A stretch of 64,000 nt of DNA from Ancylobacter novellus DSM 506 (GCF_000092925.1 NC_014217.1:2356001-2420000); one strand, 5' to 3'; shown: positions 28,105-37,258, counted from the stretch's first letter. The notes: generated by a model not told the origin, from the sequence alone. Made by a program: numbers and translations.

Positions 28105-29202
28105 ATGAGCACCCCTCCCTCCCTGTTCGACAGCTACCGCCTCGGCGACATCACGCTGTCGAACCGCATCGTCATGGCCCCGCTGACGCGCAACCGCGCC
28201 TCTGCCGGCCTCGTCCCCTCCCCGCTCGCCGTCGAATATTACGGCCAGCGCGCCTCCGCCGGCCTCATCGTCACCGAGGCGACGCAGATCTCCGACACCG
28301 CCCAGGGCTATCAGGACACGCCCGGCATCTTCACCGACGCCCAGGTCGAGGGCTGGAAGAAGGTCACCGACACCGTCCACGCCAAGGGCGGGCACATCTT
28401 CGTGCAGATGTGGCATGTCGGGCGCGTCTCGCACCGCTCGCTGCAGCCCGGCGGCGCCGCGCCGCTCGCGCCTTCCGCCGTGCGCGCCAACACCAAGACC
28501 TATGTGAACAACGGCTTCGCCGAGGTCGACGAGCCCCGCGCATTGACGCTCGACGAGATCAAGGGCGTGGTCGAGGATTTCGGCAAGGCCGCCGCCAACG
28601 CGATCCGCGCCGGCTTTGACGGCGTCGAGATTCACGGCGCCAATGGCTACCTGATCGACCAGTTCCTGCGTGACGGCGCCAACAAGCGCACCGATGAATA
28701 TGGCGGCTCGATCGAGAACCGCACGCGCTTCCTGAAGGAAGTGCTGGAATCGGTGACCGGCGCCATCGGGGCGAAGCGCACCGGCATCCGCCTCTCGCCG
28801 GTAACTCCCGCCAACGACCTCTCCGACAGCGACCCGCAGCCGCTGTTCAACCATGCGATGGACGTGGTGGAGAGCTTCCACCCGGTCTATGTCCACATGA
28901 TCGAGGGCGCGACCCAGGGCCCGCGCGATATCGTGCCGGACTTCGACTTCGAAGCCCTGCGCAACCGCTACAGCGGCACCTGGATGGTCAACAACGGCTA
29001 CGACAAGGCGATGGCCGAGAAGGCCGTTGCCACGGGCAAGGCCGATCTCGTCGCCTTCGGGCGCGGCTTCGTCTCCTCGCCCGACGCGGTGGAGCGGCTG
29101 CGCCGCGGCGCGGCGTTCAACGAGATCGACCGCGCCACGCTCTATGGCGGCGGCGCCAAGGGCTACATAGACTACCCGACGCTGGAAGCCGTCGGCGCCT
29201 GA
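28105..29202 (+). CDS. Alkene reductase, Old Yellow Enzyme family (NemA-like)
   Basis: The 365-residue FMN enzyme has the OYE N terminus RLGDITLSNRIVMAPLTRNR and the substrate-binding IHGANGYLIDQFLRDG (His, Asn and Tyr of the active site), followed by the RTDEYGGS phosphate region. It also has the C-terminal GRGFVSSPDAVERLRRGA. It reduces activated C=C bonds, nitroesters and quinone-like electrophiles with NAD(P)H. The ATG at 28105 matches the family start; an in-frame ATG at 28006 would put about 33 unrelated residues in front. Its last 31 bases overlap the tail of the convergent HXXEE gene. Confidence 0.94.
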   Translation: MSTPPSLFDSYRLGDITLSNRIVMAPLTRNRASAGLVPSPLAVEYYGQRASAGLIVTEATQISDTAQGYQDTPGIFTDAQVEGWKKVTDTVHAKGGHIFVQMWHVGRVSHRSLQPGGAAPLAPSAVRANTKTYVNNGFAEVDEPRALTLDEIKGVVEDFGKAAANAIRAGFDGVEIHGANGYLIDQFLRDGANKRTDEYGGSIENRTRFLKEVLESVTGAIGAKRTGIRLSPVTPANDLSDSDPQPLFNHAMDVVESFHPVYVHMIEGATQGPRDIVPDFDFEALRNRYSGTWMVNNGYDKAMAEKAVATGKADLVAFGRGFVSSPDAVERLRRGAAFNEIDRATLYGGGAKGYIDYPTLEAVGA

Positions 29203-29696
29203 TCAGGCAACGCGGCCTCAAGGGACTGGCGGAAATAGGCCCGTCCCTTGAGGCGCAGCATGACGACCGGATAGGCCATCAGCAGCGCCCCGCCGACGAC
29301 GGAGCCGGCCAGCGTGCCGGCCGTCAGCATGCCCTCGGCGGCGGCGGCGAAGAAGGTCCCGAGCGCCACCGGGTAGAACAGCACGACGGCCGTGAAGGCG
29401 CCGGGCGAGAAGCGCCCACGGGTGCGGATCATCGGCAGCACATGGAAGAAAGTCGCGTTGATCAGCATCAGCGCGGCGAAGACCAGCGGCGCGATGGGCA
29501 GCAGCCGCGCCATCTCGGCCTGCGCGAAGCCGAGCACGACCACCGCCGCGTTGGTGATGTAGAAATCCGCCCATTCAACCGGCAGGCCGATGACGGCCCG
29601 CGCCCAGTTGCGCCAATCGAAGGAATATTCCTCCATGATGTGCAGCGTGTAGGCGACCAGCCCAAGCCACGCCCACGCCTCGAAGCCCATCGTCAT
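29172..29696 (-). CDS. HXXEE domain integral membrane protein
   Basis: The 174-residue protein has about five membrane helices and an HIMEEY motif in the first helix region, fitting the HXXEE family, named after that motif. Polar residues inside a helix suggest a metal or enzymatic role, but none is known to me. GGAGGG precedes the ATG at 29696 by six bases; a start at 29774 lacks one. The 3' end overlaps the Old Yellow Enzyme gene by 31 bases, tail to tail. It follows the transglutaminase-like gene on the same strand with a 46-base gap. Confidence 0.82.
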   Translation of the reverse strand: MTMGFEAWAWLGLVAYTLHIMEEYSFDWRNWARAVIGLPVEWADFYITNAAVVVLGFAQAEMARLLPIAPLVFAALMLINATFFHVLPMIRTRGRFSPGAFTAVVLFYPVALGTFFAAAAEGMLTAGTLAGSVVGGALLMAYPVVMLRLKGRAYFRQSLEAALPDQAPTASSVG

Positions 29697-29742
29697 CGCA
29701 CCCTCCACCGACCCCGGCGGGACGATGCTAGGGTAGCGCGTG

Positions 29743-30636
29743 CTAAGCCGCCAGCGGCGCCGGATCGACGGCACGCACCGTCACCTCGACATTCATGCCG
29801 AGATAGTCGCCGGTGCCGCCGGTGAAGCCGCCTGCCACCGGCACCGCCTGGCTCGGGTCGCGCGTCACCGCCACGCGGATGAGGTTGTCGGCGGCGATGG
29901 TGCCGTTGGTGGGGTCGAACTCCACCCAGCCCGCCCCCGGCAGGTAGATGTCCGCCCAGGCATGGGTCGCCCCGGCGCCGACGACGCCCGGCGCGTCGGT
30001 ATCGAGCGCGGGGTCGTAGAGATAGCCGGTGACGAAGCGGGCGCCGAAGCCGAGCGCCCGCGCCGCCTCGATCAGCAGCAGCGCATAGTCGCGGCAGGAG
30101 CCGGTGCCGAGCCTTATCGTCTCCAGCGGCGCCTGCGTGCCCTGCTCGTGGCGCAGATTATAGGTGAAGCCCTGGTGAATGCCGTTGTTGAGGTCGGTCA
30201 GCAGCGCCATCGTGCCGGTCGGCCGCGCGGCGACGAAGCGCTTGGCCCAGGCCTCCAGCTCGCCGTTCGGGTCGGGATAATGCGGGTCGAGCATGCGGCC
30301 GAGATCGATCCGGTCGTCCGGCGAATAGACGAACGGGTATTCCGCCGCGCTCTCCTCCAGCTCGAAATTGAGCCCGCCGAGGCCGTAGCGCTCGATGGTC
30401 AGCACGCTCTCGATCTTCAGCTCGTTCGAAGGCTCGGCGAAGTCGACGATGGCGACGGAATTGCCGAACACGTCGTGCAGCCAGCGCACCGTGCCGCCCG
30501 GGAAAAGCGTCAGCTCGGCGCCCACGAGCCGCAGATCGTGGCTGTCGCGCGGGCGCAGCATCAGCCGGTGCGGCTGGAAGGTCACCGGGTTGGCATAGCT
30601 GTACCGGGTGACGTGACGCACGCTCAGGGTCTGCAT
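29743..30636 (-). CDS. Transglutaminase-like cysteine protease family protein
   Basis: The 297-residue protein has an N-terminal beta domain (SVRHVTRYSYANPVTFQPHR) and a transglutaminase core. The catalytic Cys is in GTGSCRDYALLLIEAARALG, the His in GATHAWADIYLPGAGWVEFD, and the Asp in DPTNGTIAADNLIRVAV. The family acts as amidases, proteases or peptide ligases; bacterial members of this layout are usually cytoplasmic with unknown substrates. A GAAAGAAG sequence precedes the start. It sits in a row of small minus-strand genes. Confidence 0.93.
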   Translation of the reverse strand: MQTLSVRHVTRYSYANPVTFQPHRLMLRPRDSHDLRLVGAELTLFPGGTVRWLHDVFGNSVAIVDFAEPSNELKIESVLTIERYGLGGLNFELEESAAEYPFVYSPDDRIDLGRMLDPHYPDPNGELEAWAKRFVAARPTGTMALLTDLNNGIHQGFTYNLRHEQGTQAPLETIRLGTGSCRDYALLLIEAARALGFGARFVTGYLYDPALDTDAPGVVGAGATHAWADIYLPGAGWVEFDPTNGTIAADNLIRVAVTRDPSQAVPVAGGFTGGTGDYLGMNVEVTVRAVDPAPLAA

Positions 30637-30699
30637 GTGGCTTCTTTCGGGAGAGGACGCCGGATTCCGGCGCCCGGCGGCATTGCGGAAGCGCCGAGC

Positions 30700-31059
30700 T
30701 TACCGCGAAAACAGCCGGCCGAGCACATAGCCGAGGAAGCCGGCGGCCAGCAGGGTGTTGAAGGAATATTTGCGGTCGGTGTAGCCGAGCGCGGCCGTCG
30801 GCCCCTCCTCCCCGGCCGCCGAGCGCATTTCGGCACCGATGGCCCGCGCCGGCCGGCTGGCAATGCGGCTCGTCGCGCTGGCCTTCGGCGCCGCACTGGT
30901 CTTGGGCGCTGCGCTGGCCCTCGACGCCGCGCCAGCCCTCGGGGTAGCACCCGCCTTGGTCGCGGCCCGCTCCGTCGCGGCCTGGCGTGTCGTGCCGGCG
31001 GAAATCGGCTCCTCGCCTTCGCCGCCGCTGATTCCGTTGCCGTTCTTCGCTGTCGCCAT
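30700..31059 (-). CDS. Small Ala/Arg/Ser-rich protein with C-terminal membrane anchor
   Basis: The 119-residue protein has a basic low-complexity N-terminal part (about 75 residues of Ala, Ser, Thr, Arg, Lys and Pro with repeats such as APKTSAAPKASA). The C-terminal helix is NTLLAAGFLGYVLGRLF with a small-xxx-small pattern, then Ser-Arg. The layout resembles tail-anchored ElaB/YqjD-type or histone-H1-like proteins, without clear homology. It could tie nucleic acid or an anionic partner to the inner membrane. It lies 63 bases upstream of the transglutaminase-like gene. Confidence 0.65.
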   Translation of the reverse strand: MATAKNGNGISGGEGEEPISAGTTRQAATERAATKAGATPRAGAASRASAAPKTSAAPKASATSRIASRPARAIGAEMRSAAGEEGPTAALGYTDRKYSFNTLLAAGFLGYVLGRLFSR

Positions 31060-31138
31060 CGCTTGCGCCCTCCTCGGCCGCGACGCATCCGGTCGCTGCC
31101 GCCCTAACGCATGAGCGGGAATTTCGTTCGCCTGCGCC

Positions 31139-31333
31139 TCACAGCCGGCCGGAGAGGAAGGCCAGCATCTCCATAGGGCCCCGCGCGTTGAACAGCTTCA
31201 CCCGCCGCCCGCCGCACATGTCGCAGCGCAGCCGCGGCGCCGGCTCGTCCGGCGACAACTGGGCCAGCGCGCCGGCATCCGCCCGGCCGATGGCGGAACG
31301 GCGTCCGCAGCGCGGACAATGGGCGCACAGCAT
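31139..31333 (-). CDS. Small zinc-ribbon protein
   Basis: The 64-residue product has two Cys pairs, CPRCGRR near the N terminus and CDMCGGRR in the middle, spaced as in zinc ribbons. The start is the ATG at 31333; an extended in-frame start to 31522 would add a basic region without character. It is a single small gene between the diguanylate cyclase and the Ala-rich membrane protein. The function is unknown; zinc binding is inferred from the Cys pattern. Confidence 0.65.
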   Translation of the reverse strand: MLCAHCPRCGRRSAIGRADAGALAQLSPDEPAPRLRCDMCGGRRVKLFNARGPMEMLAFLSGRL

Positions 31334-31436
31334 GGAAGTGCGGTCGAGAATGGTCCTGCTCCTCGAAGGTCCGGCGATGTGGTCCGCTCCAATAGCGCGG
31401 CAGCGGCCCGGCGGTCCAATCACGTAAGCGCGCCGG

Positions 31437-32681
31437 TCAGCCGGACGAGGCCGCACGGTCGGTCGGCGGCGAGATGTCGTCGTCGAAGACGACGCGGTTG
31501 CGCCCGCCCGTCTTCGCCGCATAGAGCGCCCGGTCGCAGCGTGCCATCAGCGCGTCCATGTCGTCCTCCGGCGTGCTGCCGGTGCCGCCTATGCTCGCCG
31601 TCACCTCGATCACCACGTCGTCGCCGATCACCACCGGCACGCGGATCGCCCGCAGCAGCCGCGCGGCGATGGTGCGCGCCTCCAGTGCCGAGGTTCCCGG
31701 CAGCAGCACGGCGAATTCCTCGCCGCCGATGCGTGCCATGACGTCGGAGCGGCGCAGCTGCGACAGGCCGCGCTGCGCCACCGTACGCAGCACCTCGTCG
31801 CCGGCGGCATGGCCGTGATTGTCGTTGATGCTCTTGAAGCGGTCGATGTCGACGATCAGCAGCGAGCACTCCTTGCCGGCCGTCGCGCCGAGTTCGAGCT
31901 CGCGCTGCCCCTCCTCGATCAGGCGGCGGCGGTTCCACAGCCCGGTCAGCGGGTCGGAGACGGCGAGATGGCGCAGATGCTCCTCGGTCTGGCGCTCGGT
32001 GGTCACGTCCCACAGCGCCAGCACGTAGCTCTCGCCGACCCAGCGGTAGCGGAACTGCACGATGCGGGTGGACCCGTCGCGGCAGCGCACTTTCCATTCG
32101 CTGAACTGGATGGTGCCGTCGCGGCGGGCGACCTCCATCTTCGCCACCCATTCGGAAAAGGCCGCCGCGCGCTCCAGCGGGTCGGGGAAGCCGAACTCCC
32201 ACCATTCGTCGTGGTGGACGATCACCTTCTCCTCGTAGAGGAAGAGCTCGTCCGACGCCTTGTTGTAGAAGGTGCCGAAGAAGTTCTTGTCGTAGATCTC
32301 GATGGCGACGGGCAGTTGGTCGAGGATATCGACCAGCCCGCGCTGCAAGGCGCCGGCCGGACCTTCGGAGAATTCCAGCAGGCGGTGCTCGTCGGTCAGC
32401 GGGCGGACGACGCAGTGCAGCCGGCGCCCCTCCCCGCCCGCGCCGCCGAGCGCGAGCACGCAGGCGGCCGCCCTGCCGTCGGCGGCCGGCGCCAGCGCCC
32501 GCTCGAACGCCGCGGCATCCTCCGGACGGCCGATGTGGGTCAGGGCCTGCCCGATCTGCGATGCGTCATCGCGCCCGCCGCGCAGCAGGGCGCGCGCGCT
32601 GGGATTGGCGGCGACGATGTGCAGCGAGGGCACGTCGATCACCGCAAGCGGCGTCTCGATCGCATCAATCCACTGGAACAT
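31437..32681 (-). CDS. Diguanylate cyclase with PAS sensor domains
   Basis: The 414-residue protein starts with a PAS-like domain (IDAIETPLAVIDVPSLHIVAAN) and has a second PAS/PAC region (QLPVAIEIYDKNFFGTFYNKA, ending in FRYRWVGESYVLALWDVTTE). A GGDEF domain follows, with the active-site motif GGEEF at about 319-323 and RxxD (RRSD) five residues before it, the inhibitory c-di-GMP site. It is thus predicted to be an active, product-inhibited enzyme that makes the second messenger c-di-GMP in response to a signal at the PAS domains. No membrane helix is seen. It is divergent from the sulfotransferase gene. Confidence 0.92.
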   Translation of the reverse strand: MFQWIDAIETPLAVIDVPSLHIVAANPSARALLRGGRDDASQIGQALTHIGRPEDAAAFERALAPAADGRAAACVLALGGAGGEGRRLHCVVRPLTDEHRLLEFSEGPAGALQRGLVDILDQLPVAIEIYDKNFFGTFYNKASDELFLYEEKVIVHHDEWWEFGFPDPLERAAAFSEWVAKMEVARRDGTIQFSEWKVRCRDGSTRIVQFRYRWVGESYVLALWDVTTERQTEEHLRHLAVSDPLTGLWNRRRLIEEGQRELELGATAGKECSLLIVDIDRFKSINDNHGHAAGDEVLRTVAQRGLSQLRRSDVMARIGGEEFAVLLPGTSALEARTIAARLLRAIRVPVVIGDDVVIEVTASIGGTGSTPEDDMDALMARCDRALYAAKTGGRNRVVFDDDISPPTDRAASSG

Positions 32682-32962
32682 GGCTCGGAACGGTAGGGCC
32701 TCTATGTCCGAGGCAACCGTAAATCGCCGTCGCGATCAAGCGGAACTCGCCGAGGCGCCCGGCAATAATGGCGACGCATGGGGCGAAGGACGCGCATGCG
32801 GCTTGGAAGAGCGGGCGATGATGGTTTAATCCTCGTCGATCCCGCAAAAGGTGAAATCGTCTCCCGGTCTGGGGGCAGGAGACGGTCCAGCGGGGCTGCG
32901 GTGCGCGACATCTCTCGGATCGGCGCAACCGGATTCGATTTCCCCCGAGAGGAGCCACGTTA

Positions 32963-33763
32963 TTGGGCGTGCGGACATTCCTGCGGCTGAAGGGGCCGAT
33001 GTTCTGGCAGTACCCTTCCGGAGCCGTCTTCATCTGCGGATGCGGCCATAGCGGGACGACCCTCCTGGCGAACATGTTCTCGGCGCATCCGCAGGTGTTC
33101 ATCCCCCTGCGCGAGACGTCGGCCTTCCATCGTCCGACCGACAAGGACGCGAAGAGGCATCGCGACGCCCTGGTCATGGATTTCCGCCGCTCCCAGAAGA
33201 CCTATCTCGTGGAGAAGACCCCCCGGCACATACTGCATCTGGACCGCATCCGCGCGCTGATGCCCGCCCCAAAGTTCATCCTGATGGTCCGGGACGGCCG
33301 GGATGTCGCCGCATCCTTCCTCAAGCGCTACGGCTCGCCCGAGAGCGGGATAGAGCGGTGGCTGGAGGCCGGCGAGATCATCCGCTCGCAGGATGGCCGG
33401 CGCGACGTGATCCTGACGCGGTACGAGGACCTGATCAGCGATCCGCGGCGGGAACTGGACAGGATCTGCGCCTTCTCGGGCATCCCCTTCGACGAGGCCA
33501 TGCTGCGCTACCATGAGATGGAGCACTTCTGGTTCGGCGAGACGGAGGTGCGCATGGGCAGCGGCGAGGAAGGCGACGGCCATCGCGCGCTGCGCAACTG
33601 GCAGGTCAACCAGCCGATCTTCGACGGCCGCCGGACCTGGGTCGGCAAGCTCGCGCCCGAGGCGCTGACCGCCTTCACCGAAGGCCGCGGCCGTGAGCTG
33701 ATGTCGGCATTCGGCTACGAGGTGGATCTGACGCCGTGCGACACCGGGCAGGACCGGACGTGA
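32963..33763 (+). CDS. PAPS-dependent sulfotransferase family protein
   Basis: The 266-residue protein has the 5'-phosphosulfate loop GCGHSGTTLL (residues 26-35) and the 3'-phosphate binding element MVRDGRDVAASFLKRYGS (about 107-124), plus a conserved YEDLISDPRRELDRI. It is predicted to transfer sulfate from PAPS to a hydroxyl of a carbohydrate, lipid or small molecule. The TTG start at 32963 is supported by GAGAGGAGCC just upstream; starting at the later ATG 32999 would still keep the sulfate loop. No PAPS-synthesis or polysaccharide gene is adjacent, so the acceptor is unknown. The upstream gap of about 280 bases to the cyclase gene must hold both promoters. Confidence 0.88.
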   Translation: MGVRTFLRLKGPMFWQYPSGAVFICGCGHSGTTLLANMFSAHPQVFIPLRETSAFHRPTDKDAKRHRDALVMDFRRSQKTYLVEKTPRHILHLDRIRALMPAPKFILMVRDGRDVAASFLKRYGSPESGIERWLEAGEIIRSQDGRRDVILTRYEDLISDPRRELDRICAFSGIPFDEAMLRYHEMEHFWFGETEVRMGSGEEGDGHRALRNWQVNQPIFDGRRTWVGKLAPEALTAFTEGRGRELMSAFGYEVDLTPCDTGQDRT

Positions 33764-33874
33764 CGCCGAAGCTTGGCCACTGACATGTGCGGAACGGCGG
33801 GGCCGGACGCCGGCCCCGGCCTCGTGCGGTGCTCGCCTGAGACACCGCCAATATCGTCTGATCCACCGGGAATT

Positions 33875-33950
<76 letters not shown>

Positions 33951-34030
33951 GTCGCGGGCCGAAGCCTCGCGAGCGGGGCGTCATGTAGCAAAGGGATTCG
34001 GGCCTGTCCATAGCCGACAGGCCGTCATCC

Positions 34031-35530
34031 TCATTCTTTGAAAGCCTCCTCGCGCTTCTTGCGCACCGAGGGCATCAGCACCACCACGAGCGCGACGATC
34101 GCCAGCAGCAGCATCGTCGCGGAGATCGGCCGGGTGAAGAACACGGTCGGGTCGCCGCGCGAGATCAGCATGGCGCGGCGCAGATACTCCTCCAGCATCG
34201 GTCCGATGATGAAGCCGAGCAGCAGCGGCGCCGGCTCGCAATCGAGCTTGACCAGCACGTAGCCGACGATGCCGAACAGTGCCATGGCGAAGACGTCGAT
34301 GGCGTTGTTGTTGACGCTGTAGACGCCGATGCAGCAGAAGCCGACGATCAGCGGGAACAGGATGTGGTAGGGCACGGTGAGCAGCCGCACCCAAATGCCG
34401 ATCAGCGGCAGATTCAGCACCACCAGCATGAAGTTGCCGAGCCACATCGAGACGACGATGCCCCAGAACAGGTTCGGCTGCTCGTTGACCACGTTGGGGC
34501 CCGGCACGATGCCCTGGATGATCAGCGCGCCGATCATCAGCGCCATCACCGGGTTGGACGGGATGCCGAGCGTCAGCATGGGGATGAAGGAGGTCTGCGC
34601 GCCGGCATTGTTGGCGCTCTCCGGCGCCGCCACCGCCTCGATGGCGCCCTTGCCGAATTCCTGCGGCCGCTTGGAGATGCGCTTCTCGATCGAATAGGCG
34701 GCGAAGGAGGACAGGACCGCGCCGCCTCCCGGCAGGATGCCCAGGAACGAGCCGAGGAAGGTGCCGCGCAGGATCGGGCCGACGATGCGCTTGATGTCGT
34801 CCTTCGACAGCAGCAGCCCGCCCACCTTGCGCACCATGACAGTGCGCTCATGCTCGTCCTCGAGGTTGCGCACGATCTCGCCGATGCCGAACACACCCAT
34901 GGCGAGCGCCACGAACTCGATGCCGTCGGCGAGTTCCAGCATGTCGAAAGTGAAGCGCGGCGTGCCGGTGTAGACGTCCTGACCGGACAGGCCGAGCAGG
35001 ATGCCCAGCACCACCATCGCCAGCGCCTTGAACACCGATCCCGAGGCCAGCGCCACCGAAGCGACGAGACCGAGCACCATCAGCGCGAAATATTCCGGCG
35101 GGCCGAATTTCAGCGCGAGGTCGGCGAGCGGCGGCGCGAACACGGCGAGCAGGAAGGTCGCCACCGTGCCGGCGAAGAAGGAGCCGAGCGCGGCGGTGGC
35201 GAGCGCCGCGCCGGCGCGGCCCTTGCGCGCCATCTGGTAGCCGTCGATCGCGGTGACGACGGAGGAGCTCTCGCCCGGCAGGTTGATCAGGATCGCCGTG
35301 GTCGAGCCGCCATATTGCGCGCCGTAATAAATGCCCGCGAGCATGATCAGCGCCGAGACCGGCGGCAGGCCGAAGGTGATCGGCAGCAGCATGGCGATGG
35401 TCGGCACCGGGCCGAGGCCCGGCAGCACGCCGATCAGCGTGCCCAGCAGCACGCCGATGAAGCAGTAGAAGATGTTCTGGAAGGTGACGGCTACGGAGAA
35501 GCCGAGGGCGAGATTGTCGAAGATTTCCAA
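34031..35530 (-). CDS. tctA: Tripartite tricarboxylate transporter permease TctA
   Basis: The 499-residue protein has about 12 membrane helices with the TctA hallmark GVLLGTLIGVLPGLGPVPTIAMLLPITFG and the second GTFLGSFLGILPGGGAVLSSFAAY. It is the large permease of a Na+- or H+-driven TTT transporter. It is last in a tctC-tctB-tctA operon, 15 bases after tctB. The substrate may be citrate, another carboxylate or an aromatic acid; it cannot be read from the permease. Confidence 0.96.
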   Translation of the reverse strand: MEIFDNLALGFSVAVTFQNIFYCFIGVLLGTLIGVLPGLGPVPTIAMLLPITFGLPPVSALIMLAGIYYGAQYGGSTTAILINLPGESSSVVTAIDGYQMARKGRAGAALATAALGSFFAGTVATFLLAVFAPPLADLALKFGPPEYFALMVLGLVASVALASGSVFKALAMVVLGILLGLSGQDVYTGTPRFTFDMLELADGIEFVALAMGVFGIGEIVRNLEDEHERTVMVRKVGGLLLSKDDIKRIVGPILRGTFLGSFLGILPGGGAVLSSFAAYSIEKRISKRPQEFGKGAIEAVAAPESANNAGAQTSFIPMLTLGIPSNPVMALMIGALIIQGIVPGPNVVNEQPNLFWGIVVSMWLGNFMLVVLNLPLIGIWVRLLTVPYHILFPLIVGFCCIGVYSVNNNAIDVFAMALFGIVGYVLVKLDCEPAPLLLGFIIGPMLEEYLRRAMLISRGDPTVFFTRPISATMLLLAIVALVVVLMPSVRKKREEAFKE

Positions 35531-35545
35531 GGCACCCGCTCCCGA

Positions 35546-36028
35546 TCAGTAGCCGCCGAGCCACGGCCCGAGCATGGGCAGCGGCAGGCCGAGGCCCTTG
35601 ATGAACACCGCCCAGGAGAAGGCGACCATGACGAGCGCCGAGACGAGGCCGGTCAGGAAATGGAACTTCTGGCTCGCCAGCGCCGAGAGGAAGACCGCGA
35701 TGCCCATGGAGGGACCGAGGCCGAGCGGGCGGATGCCGATGCCGAAGATCACCACGGCGAGCGTCACCAGCGCCAGCGCCCGCCACGGCCAGCGCGCGAT
35801 GTCGATCGGGCTCTCATCGTCGCCCATGGGCAGGGCGATGCCGCTGGCGACGATGACGAGGCCGAGCAAGGCGAGGATGCCGGCGAGGATCATCGGGAAA
35901 TAGCCCGGCCCCATGCGGATCGCCCGGCCCATCGGCAGATCCAGCGCCTGCCAGGCGAAGAAGGCGGCGAGCGCTATGAGCAGGAGGCCGGTGGCGACGT
36001 CCTTGGGGCTTTTGACCAAACGCGTCAT
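35546..36028 (-). CDS. tctB: Tripartite tricarboxylate transporter small permease TctB
   Basis: The 160-residue protein has four predicted membrane helices and features of TctB such as LDLPMGRAIRMGPGYFPMILAGIL. It is the small, poorly conserved membrane subunit and works with TctA. It lies between tctC and tctA on one strand; 86 bases separate it from tctC. Confidence 0.95.
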   Translation of the reverse strand: MTRLVKSPKDVATGLLLIALAAFFAWQALDLPMGRAIRMGPGYFPMILAGILALLGLVIVASGIALPMGDDESPIDIARWPWRALALVTLAVVIFGIGIRPLGLGPSMGIAVFLSALASQKFHFLTGLVSALVMVAFSWAVFIKGLGLPLPMLGPWLGGY

Positions 36029-36114
36029 GGCGTCTTTCCCGGAAGAGAATGCAGGAACCCGCCCGCCATGCCGGCGTCAGGGCCGGCGCGGCGGGCGGGC
36101 GGGGATGCGTCGCG

Positions 36115-37101
36115 TCAGTCGGCGAAGACGCCGGCCTGCTCGATCACCGGCTTCCACTTGGCGACTTCCGCCTCGAGGAACTTGGTGTGGACCTCCGGCG
36201 TGGCGCGCTCCAGCGCCACCGGCTCGGTGCCGAGATCGGCGAAGCGGGAGATCACCTTCGGGTCCTGCAGCGCCTGGACGAGTGCGGCGTTGAGCTTCTT
36301 GATCACCTCCGGCGAGGTGCCCTTGGGCGCGTACATGCCGTGCCACACCGCCACCTCGAAGCCCGGCAGCCCGCTCTCCTGCAGGGTCGGGATGTCGGCC
36401 AGCGACTTCACCCGCTCCTTGGTGGTGACGCCATAGGCCTTCACCTTGCCGGCCTTGATCTGGCCGGTGGTGTTGGTGGTCTGGTCGCACATCAGGTCGA
36501 TCTGGCCGCCGACGAGGTCGTTCATCGCCGGGCCGGTGCCCTGATAGGGCACCGTGGTCATCTGCGTGCCGATGGCGGACATGAACAGCATGCCGCACAG
36601 ATGCGAGGCCGAGCCGACGCCGGCATTGCCGTAGATCACCCCGTCCTTCTTGTCCTTGACGTAGGCGATCAGCTCGGCGGCGGTCTTAGGCTCCAGCGTC
36701 GACTTGCCGATCATGGTCATCGGCACATCGGTGACGAGGCCGACTTCCTCGAAGTCGGTCAGCACATTGTAGGGCAGCTTGCGATAGAGCGTGGCCGAGG
36801 TCGCCTGGCCGATATGGTGCAGCAGGACGGTGTAGCCGTCGGGCGTCGCCTTCGCGACCTGACCGGCGCCGCGCGTGCCGCCCGCGCCGCCGACATTCTC
36901 GACCACCACCTGCTGGCCGAGCGAGCGCGACATCGATTCGGCGATCAGCCGCGCCACCGTGTCGGTCGGCCCGCCGGCGGCGAAGGGCACCACCATGGTG
37001 ACCGGCCGGTTGGGAAAATCCTGCGCCTTCGCACCGGCGAAAGGCACGGCGGCGAGAGCGAGCGCCGCGATTGCGGCCGCAGCCGCCTTGAATTTGATCA
37101 T
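36115..37101 (-). CDS. tctC: Tripartite tricarboxylate transporter substrate-binding protein (Bug family, TctC)
   Basis: The 328-residue protein has a signal peptide (AAAAAIAALALAAVPFAGAKA) and then the Bug-family start DFPNRPVTMVVPFAAGGPTD, which holds the dicarboxylate-binding motif. It also has VENVGGAGGTRGAGQVAKA and GTGPAMNDLVGGQIDLMCDQ. It captures carboxylated substrates in the periplasm for TctAB. It is the first gene of the operon and is divergent from pabB. Confidence 0.95.
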   Translation of the reverse strand: MIKFKAAAAAIAALALAAVPFAGAKAQDFPNRPVTMVVPFAAGGPTDTVARLIAESMSRSLGQQVVVENVGGAGGTRGAGQVAKATPDGYTVLLHHIGQATSATLYRKLPYNVLTDFEEVGLVTDVPMTMIGKSTLEPKTAAELIAYVKDKKDGVIYGNAGVGSASHLCGMLFMSAIGTQMTTVPYQGTGPAMNDLVGGQIDLMCDQTTNTTGQIKAGKVKAYGVTTKERVKSLADIPTLQESGLPGFEVAVWHGMYAPKGTSPEVIKKLNAALVQALQDPKVISRFADLGTEPVALERATPEVHTKFLEAEVAKWKPVIEQAGVFAD

Positions 37102-37242
37102 TGTTCCCCTCCCGAGGCGGATTGCAGCCGCGCCTCAATGTTTCGGGTGCCGCATTGCACGGCACCGTTGTTATCGCATTAGGCCACCACCGGCATCCTT
37201 GAGCGTCAAGTGGCACTTTCAGACTATATGCCGATTGCAACA

Positions 37243-37258
37243 CCGGAACTTGTTCCGG
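37243..37258. promoter_or_regulatory. Perfect palindrome in the tctC-pabB intergenic region
   Basis: ccggaac-tt-gttccgg is a perfect 7-2-7 inverted repeat. A further perfect 10-bp palindrome cacgatcgtg lies at 37264-37273. The sites are about 140-160 bases upstream of tctC and 60-75 bases upstream of pabB. They could be operators for either gene; the regulator is not identifiable. Confidence 0.4.

Noticed and set aside
33799..33817. A GC hairpin after the sulfotransferase gene as a terminator
   Set aside because: The stem ggggccgg / ccggcccc is good but there is no T run, so it is not called.
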